From NCBI RefSeq assembly GCF_032854445.1, contig NC_088295.1:83868644-83932643 (forward strand): DNA of 64,000 nucleotides, written 5' to 3'. A program made the translations under genes and the position numbers. Below are positions 1 to 13,500 of this stretch, piece by piece. This stretch comes from Liolophura sinensis. Its lineage: Eukaryota; Mollusca; Polyplacophora; Chitonida; Chitonidae. The notes beneath the pieces are model-generated. The model was given only the letters and a program-made list of their open reading frames with translations. It was not told where the DNA came from and ran no database searches. Every line of letters begins with the position of its first letter. Position 1 is the stretch's first letter.

Positions 1-3000
1 CTCTAGTACAACTCAAGTTGAGTCGCGTCTTCATTTCGCATACACGCGCGTTTAGGATAAGACGCAAGAGGCAGTTTGAGTTTAGTTAGGTCTTAAGCCC
101 CCATGTATGCCGGGCTTAACAGGACGTACTTTCAAATCTTGTGGACGTGGCGCAATTTTTTTCTGAGGAACTCCTTTTTCACTTGAAGTGAAAAAAGAAA
201 AACAAATTAAGTAGGCGCTGTATGTAAGAAAAACAAATTGGAATAAATTACATCAAATGAAAAAGATGTTCCTCAGAAAACTAAGCGTGGTCGACCAGAT
301 TTGTCCACATATTGCGAAAGCGAGATGTTCGGTGAAAAATCCAGTCAACTACAATATTGACAGCAACAGTCGATATATATCCCTATTTATAATAGTTTAT
401 ACTGATACACATATATTGTTATTAGTTGACGAACTTTGTGGAAATGGATGTTAATGGACGCGTTGACTTATTGTTTTTTGTGCTGAAACGTAAACCTATA
501 TATACATTACTTCTTTAGAAAATCACACAGTTTCCATTTCACTTTGTAAACGTAGGAAAGCTGGTCCAAGTCTTCAGCATTGGTTGTCATAGGATGGCCT
601 CTGGTATAAAATTGGTATACTGCTATTGTGAAATCTTTCAAACAGGAAAATATGACGGTTAGGATGAACAGACAGACCGTGTTTGTCAGGATATTTTGGA
701 TACATGCTCTAAATCCCTGGGGTATAATTCGTCCTATTCCAGATCATCCGTTGTGACGAAGGAGACAGATGTTTATCCTTTGCCACTGTGTGTGACGGGA
801 AGCCATGTCATCAACCTGTATGTCGTGAGTAAAGAAAGAAACAGAATTGTAACACTCCGGAGAAATCCAACAATTTCCCCAAAATCAACTCTCTTCTCGC
901 ATCGATTTTTATAGCGTGAGACTCTTTATGCCAAGTATGATATCCGGTCGCCGACAGCGTGGTTGGTGTGGTAATGCTGGTTTTCTCCTTCACGCCAGCG
1001 CCTTGTCGATTACGGTAATCTGCAGACACATTCTGTCACGAAGGCCGCCTTCGGTTACAAGATAATTGTGCAATTATTGTATCCACAGAAGGCTACTATT
1101 GGTCATTTCGGGCATGATGCAACTCAAGATGTATAGAGACACTTTGAGGCCTTAGATCTACTTTGAAAAAAAGAATGTAAGAAATAAACCGCAAAACACT
1201 TTTATCTATTTTTTTTGTCATGAACAGTTAACTTTGTAACTACACGTTTATGTTCCACGAACAATTACTTCATGCAGGCTTCTATGTTTCCTTTAACCAA
1301 TACATTGCTGGCTACATGTGGAGTGTATATGGTCAGTTATATGTGTATAGGGTCAAACTGGTACAACCAAGATTCCACAATCCAACCCGGCCTTAGTAAT
1401 AGGGTACTTTGGCCTCGCTGAAAAGAATATTTGATATGTAGTAAAGAGCTTTAGAAGAATCTGGGCTGCAAATTGCAAAGGCTATTAGTGACCAACTGCA
1501 AAAAACTGTTTATACAGAAAACCAAATCGCATTGCTCAGATAATGTCAGATTTTACGCTAATCTTCAAACAAGATTTAAGAACAAAGCTATAAACTTCAA
1601 AGGTGGTTTTAGCCCGTAATGAAATTTTGCGCAATCCAATAACATTGTTAATGAACAGTGTCGCCACAGCGGACAATCCAGATACCGTCGATATGTCACT
1701 CAGCTAAGATCGAGTCCTCTTGACAGTGACTGGGTGACGTTATCTAGGTCGGCGACAAGATTAAACTATTGATTTGTTTAAACTTCTTCTCAGCGTTAAT
1801 ATTGAACGGTCTTTTTTAAGCTTTTTTCTAACCATACAGAACAAAGGCAGTTTATTTCTGTCTTTAATAATGATGCTCAAGTACATGTGTGTAATGTACA
1901 ATTCTATAAAGTATGAGGTGCTGAAGGTGAATTCTTTAGCCCTATTCTTTATTTTAATCTCTTTATTCACTTCACACAATGCAAGCGATTAACCTACCAA
2001 CATATAAACTTTTTACAATTCAAGAAACTTTAACTAAACCAGCAATCCACAGGGTTACCTCCGAGAAAATCTAATTTCTGCTCAGGGTGGACGAGAGTTC
2101 GAATTCAGAATGCCCCGGGGCGGTTTTACCCTAAGAAGGTGTGATAAGGACTCAGTTAGTTATGGTCGTTTTGTTCGAATTTGTGAACGACTTAAAAGGT
2201 ATTCGTGGCATGTTGCATAATCAATTGTTCATATGCACATCTCTAATTATATGCTGGGCTACACGTTTCAGTCTCTTCTCAGTGTTTGCTACCGAGGCAG
2301 ACAGGCCGGTGTCGGGCACGCCTGCGCAGATGGTACTTTGATGCGACTGTCCTGAGCTGCGCTGTTTTCAAGTATGGCGGTTGCAGGGGAAACCGGAACC
2401 GCTTCATCAGCCAACACGCCTGCGAGAGGAAGTGTCTTCTACCTGCCAAGTCTTAACGCTGCGGAATCTCAAGTTTTGTGTCCTTCTTGAAATGTTACCC
2501 TCTTTGTAACCGTGGACAGTTTAAATCCCAGGAAGAGCTTGAAGAAACAGATCACCAAGAACTCATATCCAGAGAAAATGTGAATTCACAGCAATGGGAA
2601 GGCAAAGACAGAAATCTTGAAAAAATGTCACGATTATATGTTGGGGCAGGAAGTGATTAAAGAAAAAATACAACTCGCTTTATCAAGCTGATATAGCCTG
2701 GAGCATATGATTTCGCCTTAATCGTAAGTCCTGTCTCTGAGTATAGATCGGGTGATGAAGACCGTAGCATGCACATGGCAAGCAAACTAGACCATAACTG
2801 GTAGTGTAGTGTAGTTTCATCATTCTCAACGAAACAAATGATTGTGTTTTAAAACATGCCGGGAAAAAATTGATACATGTACTAAAACACATAATTTCCT
2901 TGTTCATATCTTTGATGAGTAAAATCTGTTTTTCATCTGCCTCAAGAAATGACAATCAAACATCCTCTGTATAATTCTATAGCATTTGATATTGTAGCGA

Positions 3001-3266
3001 TCTGGGTTGTAGCTCTACATCCAAGAAACAAAATGAGGAATACTGGTATGGTGTAGAATTTATTATAAGTTTGTTTTGTGTCTTAATAGGATTACGGAAA
3101 GTACTAAATGTCTACCTTTATCGTTGGTAATTTATTCCGCGAAAAGATCTTAAGATTACAGCCATGAACAGTGCTGGCAGTTTGCCCGGATTCTGTTTGT
3201 TCCCGGAGTGTGTAAATCTGTTTTCATTCCTGCTTTACACAACTGATTACAACAGTAGAGGCTGAC
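1..3266. other. No recognisable gene or repeat
   Basis: AT-rich sequence with only short stop-limited open frames. None has a domain, a compositional bias towards coding, or convincing splice sites in phase. I see no SINE copy or tandem repeat here. Confidence 0.5.
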
Positions 3267-3593
3267 ATGTCTGATTACCGTGCACAATGTCGGACCTATC
3301 CTACTCCAGGGGAATTAGACTTACCGCTAAGCGCCATCTACCGGGGAGTGTTTGACGAGAATTCTGGGAAAGCGGAAATCGATCGTGTGTCCTGTGGCAG
3401 CTCACCCTCTGTATTCTCTCACAATTCCGTTTCATTCGAGAGATTGGGTCCTAGTCACGAGATGGGCTTTCCCGGTCTGCCAGAACTAAGGCTGTTCATG
3501 CTTCTAAGCCTCTTAGTCTTTGTAGTTTCTTTCACAATGATTTCATTAAGTTTTCATTCTGATCAGGTCACAGGATTTTCTGCTTGTCTGTAG
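3267..3593 (+). CDS. Speculative first coding exon, type II membrane protein
   Basis: An open frame of 108 codons starting at 3267. About 70 mostly polar residues are followed by one strongly hydrophobic stretch (roughly residues 74-96, LRLFMLLSLLVFVVSFTMIS), as in a signal-anchor protein with a cytosolic N terminus. A plausible splice acceptor (CAG at 3253-3255, after a pyrimidine-rich tract) lies 11 bases before the ATG. A weak donor (CAG|GTCACA near 3566) could end the exon before the in-frame stop. I recognise no family, and I could not find a following exon in phase, so this may be a chance open frame. Confidence 0.25.
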   Translation: MSDYRAQCRTYPTPGELDLPLSAIYRGVFDENSGKAEIDRVSCGSSPSVFSHNSVSFERLGPSHEMGFPGLPELRLFMLLSLLVFVVSFTMISLSFHSDQVTGFSACL

Positions 3594-4379
3594 TGAAATG
3601 TCATGTATTGATTACCCAGTGCGGACGATGAAACACAGAGTAAATCCTGTGTTATGTCGTGCATGCATACTCTGACAATTTTCCATTTCATATGCAGTAT
3701 TCCAGGTAGTTTTACGAAGATGATACTTAAAATCTTATTTAAATTGGCAAGACACAAATGTGTTAAACATGCAAAAACACTCTGACATTTACATTGTAAA
3801 TCTATAATGCCTATGCAAGCACAAGTTTTACATCATAATAATTTTTGAATAAGGTAAAAGTTAAACAGTGGTTAAACAGGGCAAAAATTCCGTAACTTAT
3901 GAATATGGCCAGAATATTTTATCGTGTCTTTCTTTCATTCGCCTAGAACATTCCATGTACCTTTCCAAAATCATTGAAAACCGTTTTCTACTCTTGCATG
4001 ATTCCGTCTTAATTCCGTACTTTATATACTTTCTTAGTTCTGTGGTGGTTTGTGCTAAACGTCGTTTTGAAAACTGGCCTTGCGATTTTTGATCCAGAAC
4101 GCACATTTTAGTTGACGGCTGGTGTCCGACTGTTTCGACGCACAGATTGGATGAGGTAATTTTTTTTTTCAGCTTTCATCCAAATGCACTGAGTCACTTT
4201 CCCACACATCAAACACATCAGTTCCCTATAGCAAGTTTGTTTTGTTCCTCATTGCTTTAAAAGTTGGACAAAAAGAAATGTGGAACGACCAGATCAGATT
4301 TAAGAGTTCTAAAATGGTATTTTGGGCTTCTTCACTTAGCACCCAAATACTTCAGATGAACACAGAGTGGTTCGAAGCC

Positions 4380-4830
4380 AGTGTAGAGTGACTAATGTCG
4401 TGGCTAGATGGTGTCATGGCTACTGATATAACTGGTGTTTCGACTTGTACAACATAACTGTTGTCGTGGCTGGTGTGATGGCTGGTGTGATGGCTGGTGT
4501 GATGGCTGGTATCGTGGCGGGTGTTTCGACTGTTCAACGAAACTAGTATCATGGTGGCTGGTATCATGACTAGTGTTTCAACTGTTGTCGTGGCTATGTC
4601 GTGGCTGTTGTCGTGACTGGTGTCTGGACTTGTGTCATGATGGGTGTTTCGACTGTTGTGGCTATTGTCGTGAGTGTTGTCATGGCTGGTATCATGGCTG
4701 GAGGCAGTAAGTGGTGTCGTGACTGGTGTCATGATTGTTGTCTTGACTGTTGTCTTGATTGAGGATCATGACTGGCGTCGTGACTGGCTTAGTGATTGTT
4801 GTCGTGACTAGTGTCGTTATTAATGTCAGG
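4380..4830. repeat. Degenerate 12-bp minisatellite
   Basis: Many imperfect copies of a 12-base unit like GTGTCGTGACTG, with variants GTGTGATGGCTG and GTATCATGGCTG. A reverse-strand frame of 126 codons rich in T, S, H, N and D exists only because the period is a multiple of three. Confidence 0.75.
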
Positions 4831-4906
4831 TAGATTTTGTCTTGCGTGATGCCTCATTGAACTAGCCCTATCAACCTGACTGCACTGGGAATGTCCTGTC
4901 GTATAA

Positions 4907-4982
4907 TTTATTTATTTGATTGACGTTTTACTTACTCAAAAGTATTTCACTTGTCCGAAGGTGGTTAGCATTATGGTTGGTA
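4907..4982 (-). repeat. SINE-A fragment, diverged
   Basis: Reverse copy of the 3' end of the common SINE of this window: a TTTATTTATTTGATTG tail, a diverged ACGTTTTAC-like core, then GCATTATGGTTGG. Truncated and old. Confidence 0.55.
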
Positions 4983-5280
4983 TCCAGCCATGTAAAGTGG
5001 TATAACTTCACTAATTCAGGTGTTGAAGGCACAGATGAAGCCGGAATTAGCTAAATGTATCGTTTAGATGAAAGGTTGACTTGCTGAATCAACGAATATT
5101 AATTTAGTAATAAATAGAACGCTTGATTAATTACTTTTGAAGGGATTTGACCCATTACCTAAAATCCATAACAAAATGTAGAGATTCTGCCTAGTTACGA
5201 AATGGTTTCAATGGAACTAGGACGTACGTGACTGTCACTGATGGAATCAGATATAAACTGACGATAATTTGTATCTCAGA

Positions 5281-5300
5281 TTCTTTTTTTTTTTTTTTTA
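5281..5300. repeat. Poly(T) tract
   Basis: A near-pure run of T residues, about 18 bases, with no recognisable SINE attached. Confidence 0.6.
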
Positions 5301-5953
5301 GTCCGCTGTACATGTGGACGGGGAAAGGGTAGGCTTCAATTCCATACTGTGACATTGAAAATGCTTATTATCTCCATTGGACTCCAGAATGTCTGACATG
5401 TGTTGGTGGTTTGACATACAGTGATTTGGATTTCAGACGGGCGAATAACTTGATTAGGAAGATAGCGTTGTGATTGGAATATTAACCAGCGCCAGCCATC
5501 CACCATTAGCTTCGGGAGAGGCGGGTGAGAAAACTGTTCATTAACGATTACACGTAAAATTATATTTCGTGTTTGAGTTTTTGGTGCAACACATTTTTAA
5601 TTGGGAAAAAAATGGAATATGAGATAACTGGCCCATATGTAAATGTGCAATAATAGATGCGATAATAATAATGACTTGGTTTTATCTTGAAAAAGTTTAT
5701 TCTTTATTTATTGTTGATTGTGTTGCATTTTAAATCCCACTTTCGTTAAAACAACAGCGATGTTCCACTGTGGCAATTTCATGACCTTGAACCTTCATCT
5801 TTTACATGATTTCCAACTCTAAAACCAAACTGTTGAAAGTACTGCTATGTGTGAGGACAGGAGTTGGTTTCACGGCTGCAGTGTCAAGTTCTTTGGGAAA
5901 ATTTGTCTCTGTTAAAAAACACTGAACATATCACAAACATACTAATGCATAAC

Positions 5954-6200
5954 AGTTGGTTAGCGCGCTAGAGCAACGTAATGATCCAGCCTCTCACCAA
6001 TGCGGTCATTGTGAGTTCAAGTCCAGCTCATGCTGGCTTCCTCTCCGGTCGTGCGTGGGAAGGTCTGTCAGCAACCTGCGGACGTCGTGAGATTCTCGGG
6101 GCTCTGCCTGCTTTCCTTCAACCATAATGCTGGCCGCCGTCGTATAAGTGAAATATTCTTGAGTACGGCGTAAAATACCAATCAAATAAATAAATAAATA
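5954..6200 (+). mobile_element. SINE-A, near full length
   Basis: Sense copy of the dominant SINE. The tRNA-like head (GTTGGTTAGCGCGC, an A-box-like motif) and a B-box-like GAGTTCAAGTCC near 6012-6023 are followed by the conserved body, CCATAATGCTGGCCGCCGTC, GTGAAATATTCTTGAGTACG, and a CAATCAAATAAATAAATA tail. I found no clean target-site duplication. Confidence 0.85.
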
Positions 6201-7229
6201 TTGCATATCAAGGCTTGAAATGTCATGAAATGAGGAAAGGGAAGAATGTGTGTTGTTCAGTACAATTTATAATCGTTAAATATATTTTCTTTTCACTGGT
6301 CACGATATAATTGTTCACGGCATTAAAACAGATATTCCGAAATGGTGGTACCTGGTTTTTTAAACTATGTTTTGTTGTTGATACTGCATATATAGCTTCA
6401 AACACTTTATATATTCCATCGTACCCGCAATGTATTTCCGAGTGTATCTGGTTGATCTTTGGCTGGAATAGCACTAATCAGAATTGATAGATCTGTATCG
6501 CAACACCAGTGACAGCCGACGGGAACACGGTGAAGAACAAAGAGGCCACACAGAAAAAGCTGTACATATCTGTGTAGTTTACTTCAAGCCTTTTCCGAGG
6601 TGTGTCCTTAACATCTCATCAAAGCGTACGATGCTCTTCAATGGTAAGTTATGACCGGAGGATATTTGATTTTATTTGCTTCTCAAGCGTCACAAACCAC
6701 GGTAAAATATTTATCTACCGCAAGCAAAAGCACTAATGATCTCAGACGCCAATCTGCCACCATTCTTTTCCGATCTACACAAATTAATATTTCGCGGAGA
6801 CTTATCGATGATGACAGTGGATTGCCGATGGCTTCTCAGTGACGATCGGACCTATTCCACCAATGTGCCTCTGACCAGATTGACTGTCCTCAACCCCCAT
6901 TCTATTACCTTCCCCAGGTGATTCAATTAATCAACTCCAGGCATTTCTTCCCGGCAGACAATGGCATTTCCACGTGATCTAAAGATTAAATACCAAGTAT
7001 ATACTAACTTTCTATCAATGTATACCAACGCCGCATGCAAGGTCGCTTGTTTCGATTCCTTACAGCGCGATGATTTGGCTAGAGCAATTCTACTGCGCCC
7101 CCGCCCACTATCTGCCATAATTGAGTTCAAAACATGTATTAAGACATATGGTTGACCAATCAATGCGACTCTTTCCACAACCTCTAGAATGGCGCTTTTA
7201 TTAGGCGCTAACACAGCAGGCTGAACGGC

Positions 7230-7236
7230 TATATAA
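7230..7236 (+). promoter_or_regulatory. TATA box for SLC45 gene
   Basis: TATATAA about 300 bases before the SLC45 start codon. If used, transcription would start near 7260 and give a 5' leader of roughly 270 bases. No other good TATA motif is nearby. Confidence 0.5.
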
Positions 7237-7531
7237 CCAGTCACCGTTCACTGTCTCTGTTCAGCTTGATCGACCTGTGACGAGCCGGCGCTCAGCGCAG
7301 AGGAACAGCCAACAGCTGACTGTTGACAGGAACTTCGGACGAGCTTCTGTCACGGGATGAACGTGGCGTAGCACTGTTCACGAGCGGAGTTGTGCTTCAG
7401 AGTTTGATGACTATTTACCGCATTGCGTGCAAAGGTGTGATGAGACGGAGATTTGTACAGACAGCATCTTAAACGGCCCTTCGTCCCCGTGAAGAGACAT
7501 ACAGAGGTAAGACAGAGGTAACGCTAACATC

Positions 7532-10500
7532 ATGTCTCTAGGAATTCTCACCTCCACACTGCGGGCTCTGAAGAACCTGAGAGACCACCCGACCGTGACT
7601 TACATCGGGATAAATCTTGCAGGTTTGGTCAAATACAACCAGGATTTGTCCCACCTAGGCCAAAAGAAGTCCCGTTTCCAGCTGGTGAGAATCAGCGCGG
7701 CAGTCTGTGGCATCGAGCTGTGTTATGCGGCAGAGACAGCCTTCGTCAGCCCAATTCTCCTCAGCCTAGGTGTTCCTGTGTCTCTCATGACATTAATCTG
7801 GTGCTTGAGTCCACTTCTCGGATTTTTCTTGGTTCCAGTTTTGGGTTCAGTCAGTGACAGATGTCGTTCGAGCTTGGGTAGACGAAGACCGTTTATTCTG
7901 ATTTTGTCCGCTGGAATTATTGTGGGTTTGATACTCGTACCCAATGGTAAACGTTTGGGATCGTTTTTAGGAGATGAGCAAAATAACAATACCCATTCTA
8001 CGGTAGATCATAATAAACAAAATGTAACGTATGTTTACAACTGGGCTCTTGCCCATTCCAGCTACAGCTTATACCCTCAAAGCCAGAGTCAGGACACTGA
8101 TTCCAGTTCGAAACACTACAACAAATTGTCTTCACGGAACTTGGCTGGGATAGCTTTGACAATAATAGGTGTGGCAATGTTGGATTTTAACTGTGATGCC
8201 TGTCAGTCGCCGTGTCGGGCTTACCTTTTGGACATAAGCCTGCCGGAGGACCACTCCCCTGGACTGACCACCTTTACAGTCATGGCAGGACTCGGGGGCT
8301 GCCTGGGCTACATCATGGGTGGCATCGACTGGAACGCTGTGGGCGTGAGTCGCCGATTCGGAGGACATGTACAGGTTGTCTTTCTCGTAGTGCTCGTCGC
8401 TTATGTTATATGTGTTCTACTAACGGTCTCTAGTTTCAAGGAAATTCCCTTGGACGAGTTGGGATACGACCAAGAAAAGCGACAGAAGAAGAAGAAAAAA
8501 TTGGGAAGTTCGAAGTACCGGAAATTTACGAACGAGGATGATTCCGATGAAGAAGGGACGAGTTCCCCTGGGGTGGGGACAGAGAGGGTGGGTTCGCCCA
8601 GTGAGTCTGATAGGGGTCTAGATATGGACGGACAGAACGCTATCTCGTACGGGAGTCTAGATCTGCTAAATAAACCCGCTATCGGCAGCAGCGAGAAAGC
8701 TTTGACAGGCGGATTACACGCCAACCAGTCCCTTGCAAACAGCATGGGAAATGGTGTCAAAACTGACAGTGATTCGGTTGTCTGCGAACAACAGGCTCCT
8801 CTGGAAATATCCACGGATGTAACACTTAAAACATATCTGCTCTCCATTCTGCGGATGCCGAAATCGATATTTATACTGTGCTTAACGAATCTGTTTTGTT
8901 GGATGTCTTTAGTTTGTTACTCTCTGTACTTCACGGATTTCGTTGGACAGGCGGTGTTTGGGGGCGACCCCAAGGCGGATCGGGGCACGGCCAGTTATGA
9001 ACTTTACCATGCTGGGGTCAGAATGGGGTCGTTCGGCATGTCACTGTACTCGCTGTCCTGTGCCATCTACTCCTTGTGTATTGATTATCTGGTGAAGAGA
9101 TTCAGTAAGTAAATACTTATAGTTATTTATAGTTCATTTGCCGCAGTAGTTGTGATACTTACCGTAAATCATTTACCTGGTCATTAGGCTTGACATTTCG
9201 TGCACTGTTGTACAGACGCGCAAAATGTAAGCAGACGTACCTGACCTTCTGCATTTCTTAAGGAGCTATCGAGTTACTTCATTGGGTTCTTAATGTCGCC
9301 ATCAATCAAGATAGACAACCGGCATTTCATTTCACGTAATCTCGCTTAGGACCCTTCTCCAGAGCAAATTTCATTGCACATGTATGCCTTTGCGATGTGC
9401 ATTGTTCCATGTACAAGGTATTGTTACAGTAATTACGGTTACATGCAAAGTTGTTAATCCAACGGATGTTTGTACGCAGCTCACTTGAAATGATCCACAC
9501 GTTTCTTTCACGCTGTGTGCACCTTGCAGTGACGATTTACGGCTCCCTATGGCAGGCAGACATATACATGCGCGCTGAAACCGTGGTGTCGACATTGAGC
9601 GTGATGCCGTAATTTTGAATAATTCTAGACCAGTGACGTCTAAGAAATTGCATTAAACATCATTTTTTTTTACTTAATTCTGCTTGAATACCATACTGGT
9701 AGAGGATGTGTAAATTGTTATAATGTAAGCATTGACATGAACAGTTAGATAAAATCATAACTCAGGTAAATTGACAAGAGGCCAGATTTCACCGATTACG
9801 TTATCATTTGCCAACTATCACTCTGTCGTCGCTGTTCCGGTATTATTCTACATGTTGGTTTCTTTTTATATTGAAAGGGTTGAGGAACAGTATAACTTTA
9901 AAGTCCATAACAACAACGTGACTCTTATATTTAAGATATCAAGATCGATGCCGTCATTATGTACTACGCAGTCAGGCAAATGTACCACAGTTCTCACATC
10001 TCGCTCATTGAAATTTACTTTGGCTCCTTCGGCTATCTTCAAAGAAATATCTGGTTTAATACAAGTTAAAGCAAAGTTCATGAAGAGAACCAATGGTGCG
10101 AGGATCTAATGACATGGCCAAGTTGGTCTGTTGGAATTGCATTCCTGTCGTCCCAGAGAGCTACTCATCGTGAGCGCGGCAATAACAGACATGCGTTCAC
10201 TTGTCCAGCTACAGTTTACACAGCTATAGAAAGCTACATCAACCCCGGTACTGAACAACCTCTTATACTGACCAGACTGTTTGTTTAGGTTCGATGGCTA
10301 ATAACGTTCATAGGCGAAGATATTGGAAAGATGGCGGCTTGGGTTGGTTGGAGTGATTGTAACATTGTCTAAGAATAACCTGGTTCGATGGGCATGTGAC
10401 AGGATCGGCATGACTGTTATATAGAGCTGTCTCAGTACGCTTATACATGGCCTTGGATAGCGTGCCACCTCCCATCCCTTACCTGGCTAATTGCTCAGAC

Positions 10501-13500
10501 CTAACAGTTCGTTTTAACAAGGTTAGCCGCAATACAGCAGACGCCGAAACTCGCGTGAGTGGTCCTCATTTCACACCATACACCTTATTATGGATTGCTG
10601 CGGTTGCTTATCTGAGCTTATTTCCAGGGCCCACAAGCAGGCCTAGTTACCTGCCACAGACGACAATGATTTACTATTCCATCTGGAAGCCACGAGGACT
10701 ACTGCGTGATCCCAGCTGTGTGACACTATTACTTCGAATATGCTAGACACCTGACATTTGCCAGCTTTTGTGGAAATCTGTCTTAAAGAGAATCGTCATC
10801 ATAGTCAGACCTGGCTCAGTAGGCTCATAGCATTCCCACCCACACATCCATTACTTACTTACAATGTCCAGGAAAGAGCCTGCGAACTCTCGTTATTTCT
10901 TTTCTCCTCAAGTATCTGCCAGATGCCTGATAATATCCATCCATGCAGTAATTATAATATACATTTGCTAATGAAGGGGATGGTGATCGCATTCGTTCGG
11001 CTTCAAGAAACGATTCCCCTAAACAAAAGCTCAATGTACATTATATTGAGTAATTCAAAGAATTATTAACAAGTTAACATCTATACAAGAAACTTGCTGG
11101 AAATAACGGGTTAAACAATACAAGGTCTTAAATGGTTTCAAATTTTGGGTGAATTCTCTTTCCTACATTTAAACATCGAAGTCAATCTGAAAACAAGTTT
11201 TTAATGCCATCTGGCTTCGAACGCGTTTAATACATCGCTAAGTGAGACAACAAGTCATTATTTTGAATCTTGACAGCCAGGTCTTCTACTGGCACCGTTT
11301 TGATTTTTGGAAATGACAAGTCTGTTAATTTGTGTACCGTGACATGTTTTTTGCAACAAAATCGAAAAAAATGTTTTAAGGGTAGAACTATAAATTTAAC
11401 TAACGAGAAGATGACTTTCACACACATAACCCAAAACTAGCTGGGACGCTACATTACCAGGGCCCGGTGGACATTCAACTTCAAAACATGGCAGACCTTG
11501 GTGCAACCGGTTCAGTTCAGAAGTTTAAACGACTGGATTACTCTTAAAAGATAGTTTTCCGATATCTACACTTCGGATGTCCCAGGGAATCAGTGCATAC
11601 CAAATGTAAGGACGGGTTGGAGCTGTTATCTTGGGGGAAATTGCCCTCTTGGACCTAGGTTATACCGAAGCTGGGGATTATGTTATCGAAGTATCTAAGG
11701 TAACTTTGTGCTAACACACACAATGACTTCTCAAAGACGTCCACGTGAAATGACTCCTTTACAGATGAAGGTAATGGTGCTAAGGAATGGCGTGTGCTGT
11801 AGCCACCAATCCTCATATCTGACAGCTGTGATCTTTCCTTTTTCAGACACTCATTGATAACCGCAAGACTTCTTTCCTGTATTCCGTTTGGAGATGTCAC
11901 AAGGCTTTAAAATATGGTCTAGTACACACAGCTTCACAACGATTAGGATAGCGCATTAAGAAATTTGACAGGCACCTGTAAAACCTTTCAAGTTTTTGAA
12001 TGAGAAGTGGCCAGCCAAATTCTAAGGTCTAGAAATACTCTAGAAATAAGTTCAGGTAATGAAAACATGAAAAACTCCTACTATGTGATCGTGTCATAAA
12101 TTATCAAGCTTAGTGTCCTGCTAATTTTCCCTAATATCTTACTAGGAGGTATACATTTTACATAAAAGTAGGATGGATCTAGTTCACGGTATGGCATGAA
12201 GGGTGTTGTTTTTGGTGAAGTGGTTATAAAATTCAACTGAAGCGACTGACATACCGGTAGTAATAATCCGCGCCCCCTGTCGGAAAAGTTATGTTAGTCC
12301 TCAATCAATGGGCAACATACAAGAGTTACTTTAGTATGATGTCTTTACATTCATGTTATTCTACCAGGGACTGAAAAGTTGTTATGTTTGAAATACTAGT
12401 GAAACCCCAAGCATCGATACATACATACAAACATACATACATACATACATACATGCATACATGCACACATGCACACATGCATACATACATACATACATAC
12501 ATACATACATACATACATACATACATACATACATACATACATACATGCACACATGCACACATACATACATACATACATACATACATACATACATACATCA
12601 CGTCATAATCTGAACGAGTCTATTCGCAAAATTAAAAGGCCTGAAAGCCTACTTTAAGGCATAAACAAACAAGTCTTGCTTTGTATAGTAATGACCAAAT
12701 ACATGGATGATCATGGCGACAAGTTGGAGCTATACGCAATCTTGGTTTGATTTTGTTGGACAGCTCAAAAGAATCCAACCAGATACTGATAGTTTGCTAA
12801 TTGTTGTATTATTCTCTCAATAAAGCCCTTTGAAGTTAATTTCTGTTATCAGCATTCTGATGCCTTTCTCATGTCCTAACTCTGTCCGATCGACAGTGTG
12901 TACAATTCCTCATTCAACCTAGCCGTCAGCCAAGACTCGAGTGTAAAATCTGAATGCTTGGATTCGGAAAAACTATTTAATGAACCTGGGCAGAATCGAA
13001 GAAAGAGACATTTGCCTATCTAATGACACAGTGTGGGCCTCCAAACGCCTTAATGAGAGTGTATACGGATGGGTGACAGTTTGGCGGACGTGCCAAAGCC
13101 ATTTGCTTATCGGGTAAGAGTCCACCTGACAACAGCTCCCAATAAATTCCATTCTCCGATAATTCGGCTTGGAGGCGGACGATGATGTCTCGGACCGAGG
13201 AACTCTCCTGTGCCACACGTCATTTAGCTGTTCACGCAGATTTAAAAGTCGGAAACATAAAAGCAAACTGGTTCCGCCGTGTATCCGGGCACTCTGGGCT
13301 GGGGGAAATAGCTTGTACTCTATCGGGATTGATTTTCACTCTAATTGGAAGCGGTAAGCATTAATTCACAACCGTCCTGTCACCGTTGTAGCGTTGCCAT
13401 TCTTCAAAATCACTTGAAGGATTAGCTCCTTGTAGGCATTATTTTCTCCTTCAAACTTTTTTGTGACCCGGCATGAATGTCTATTCGCCAAATTAAAACG

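Noticed and set aside
10447-10746. 99-codon frame in SLC45 intron 1
   Set aside because: No domain, no consistent splice sites, and similar frames are expected by chance over 7.5 kb.
12356-12657. MYVCMYVC and HTYIHTYI frames
   Set aside because: ACAT microsatellite.
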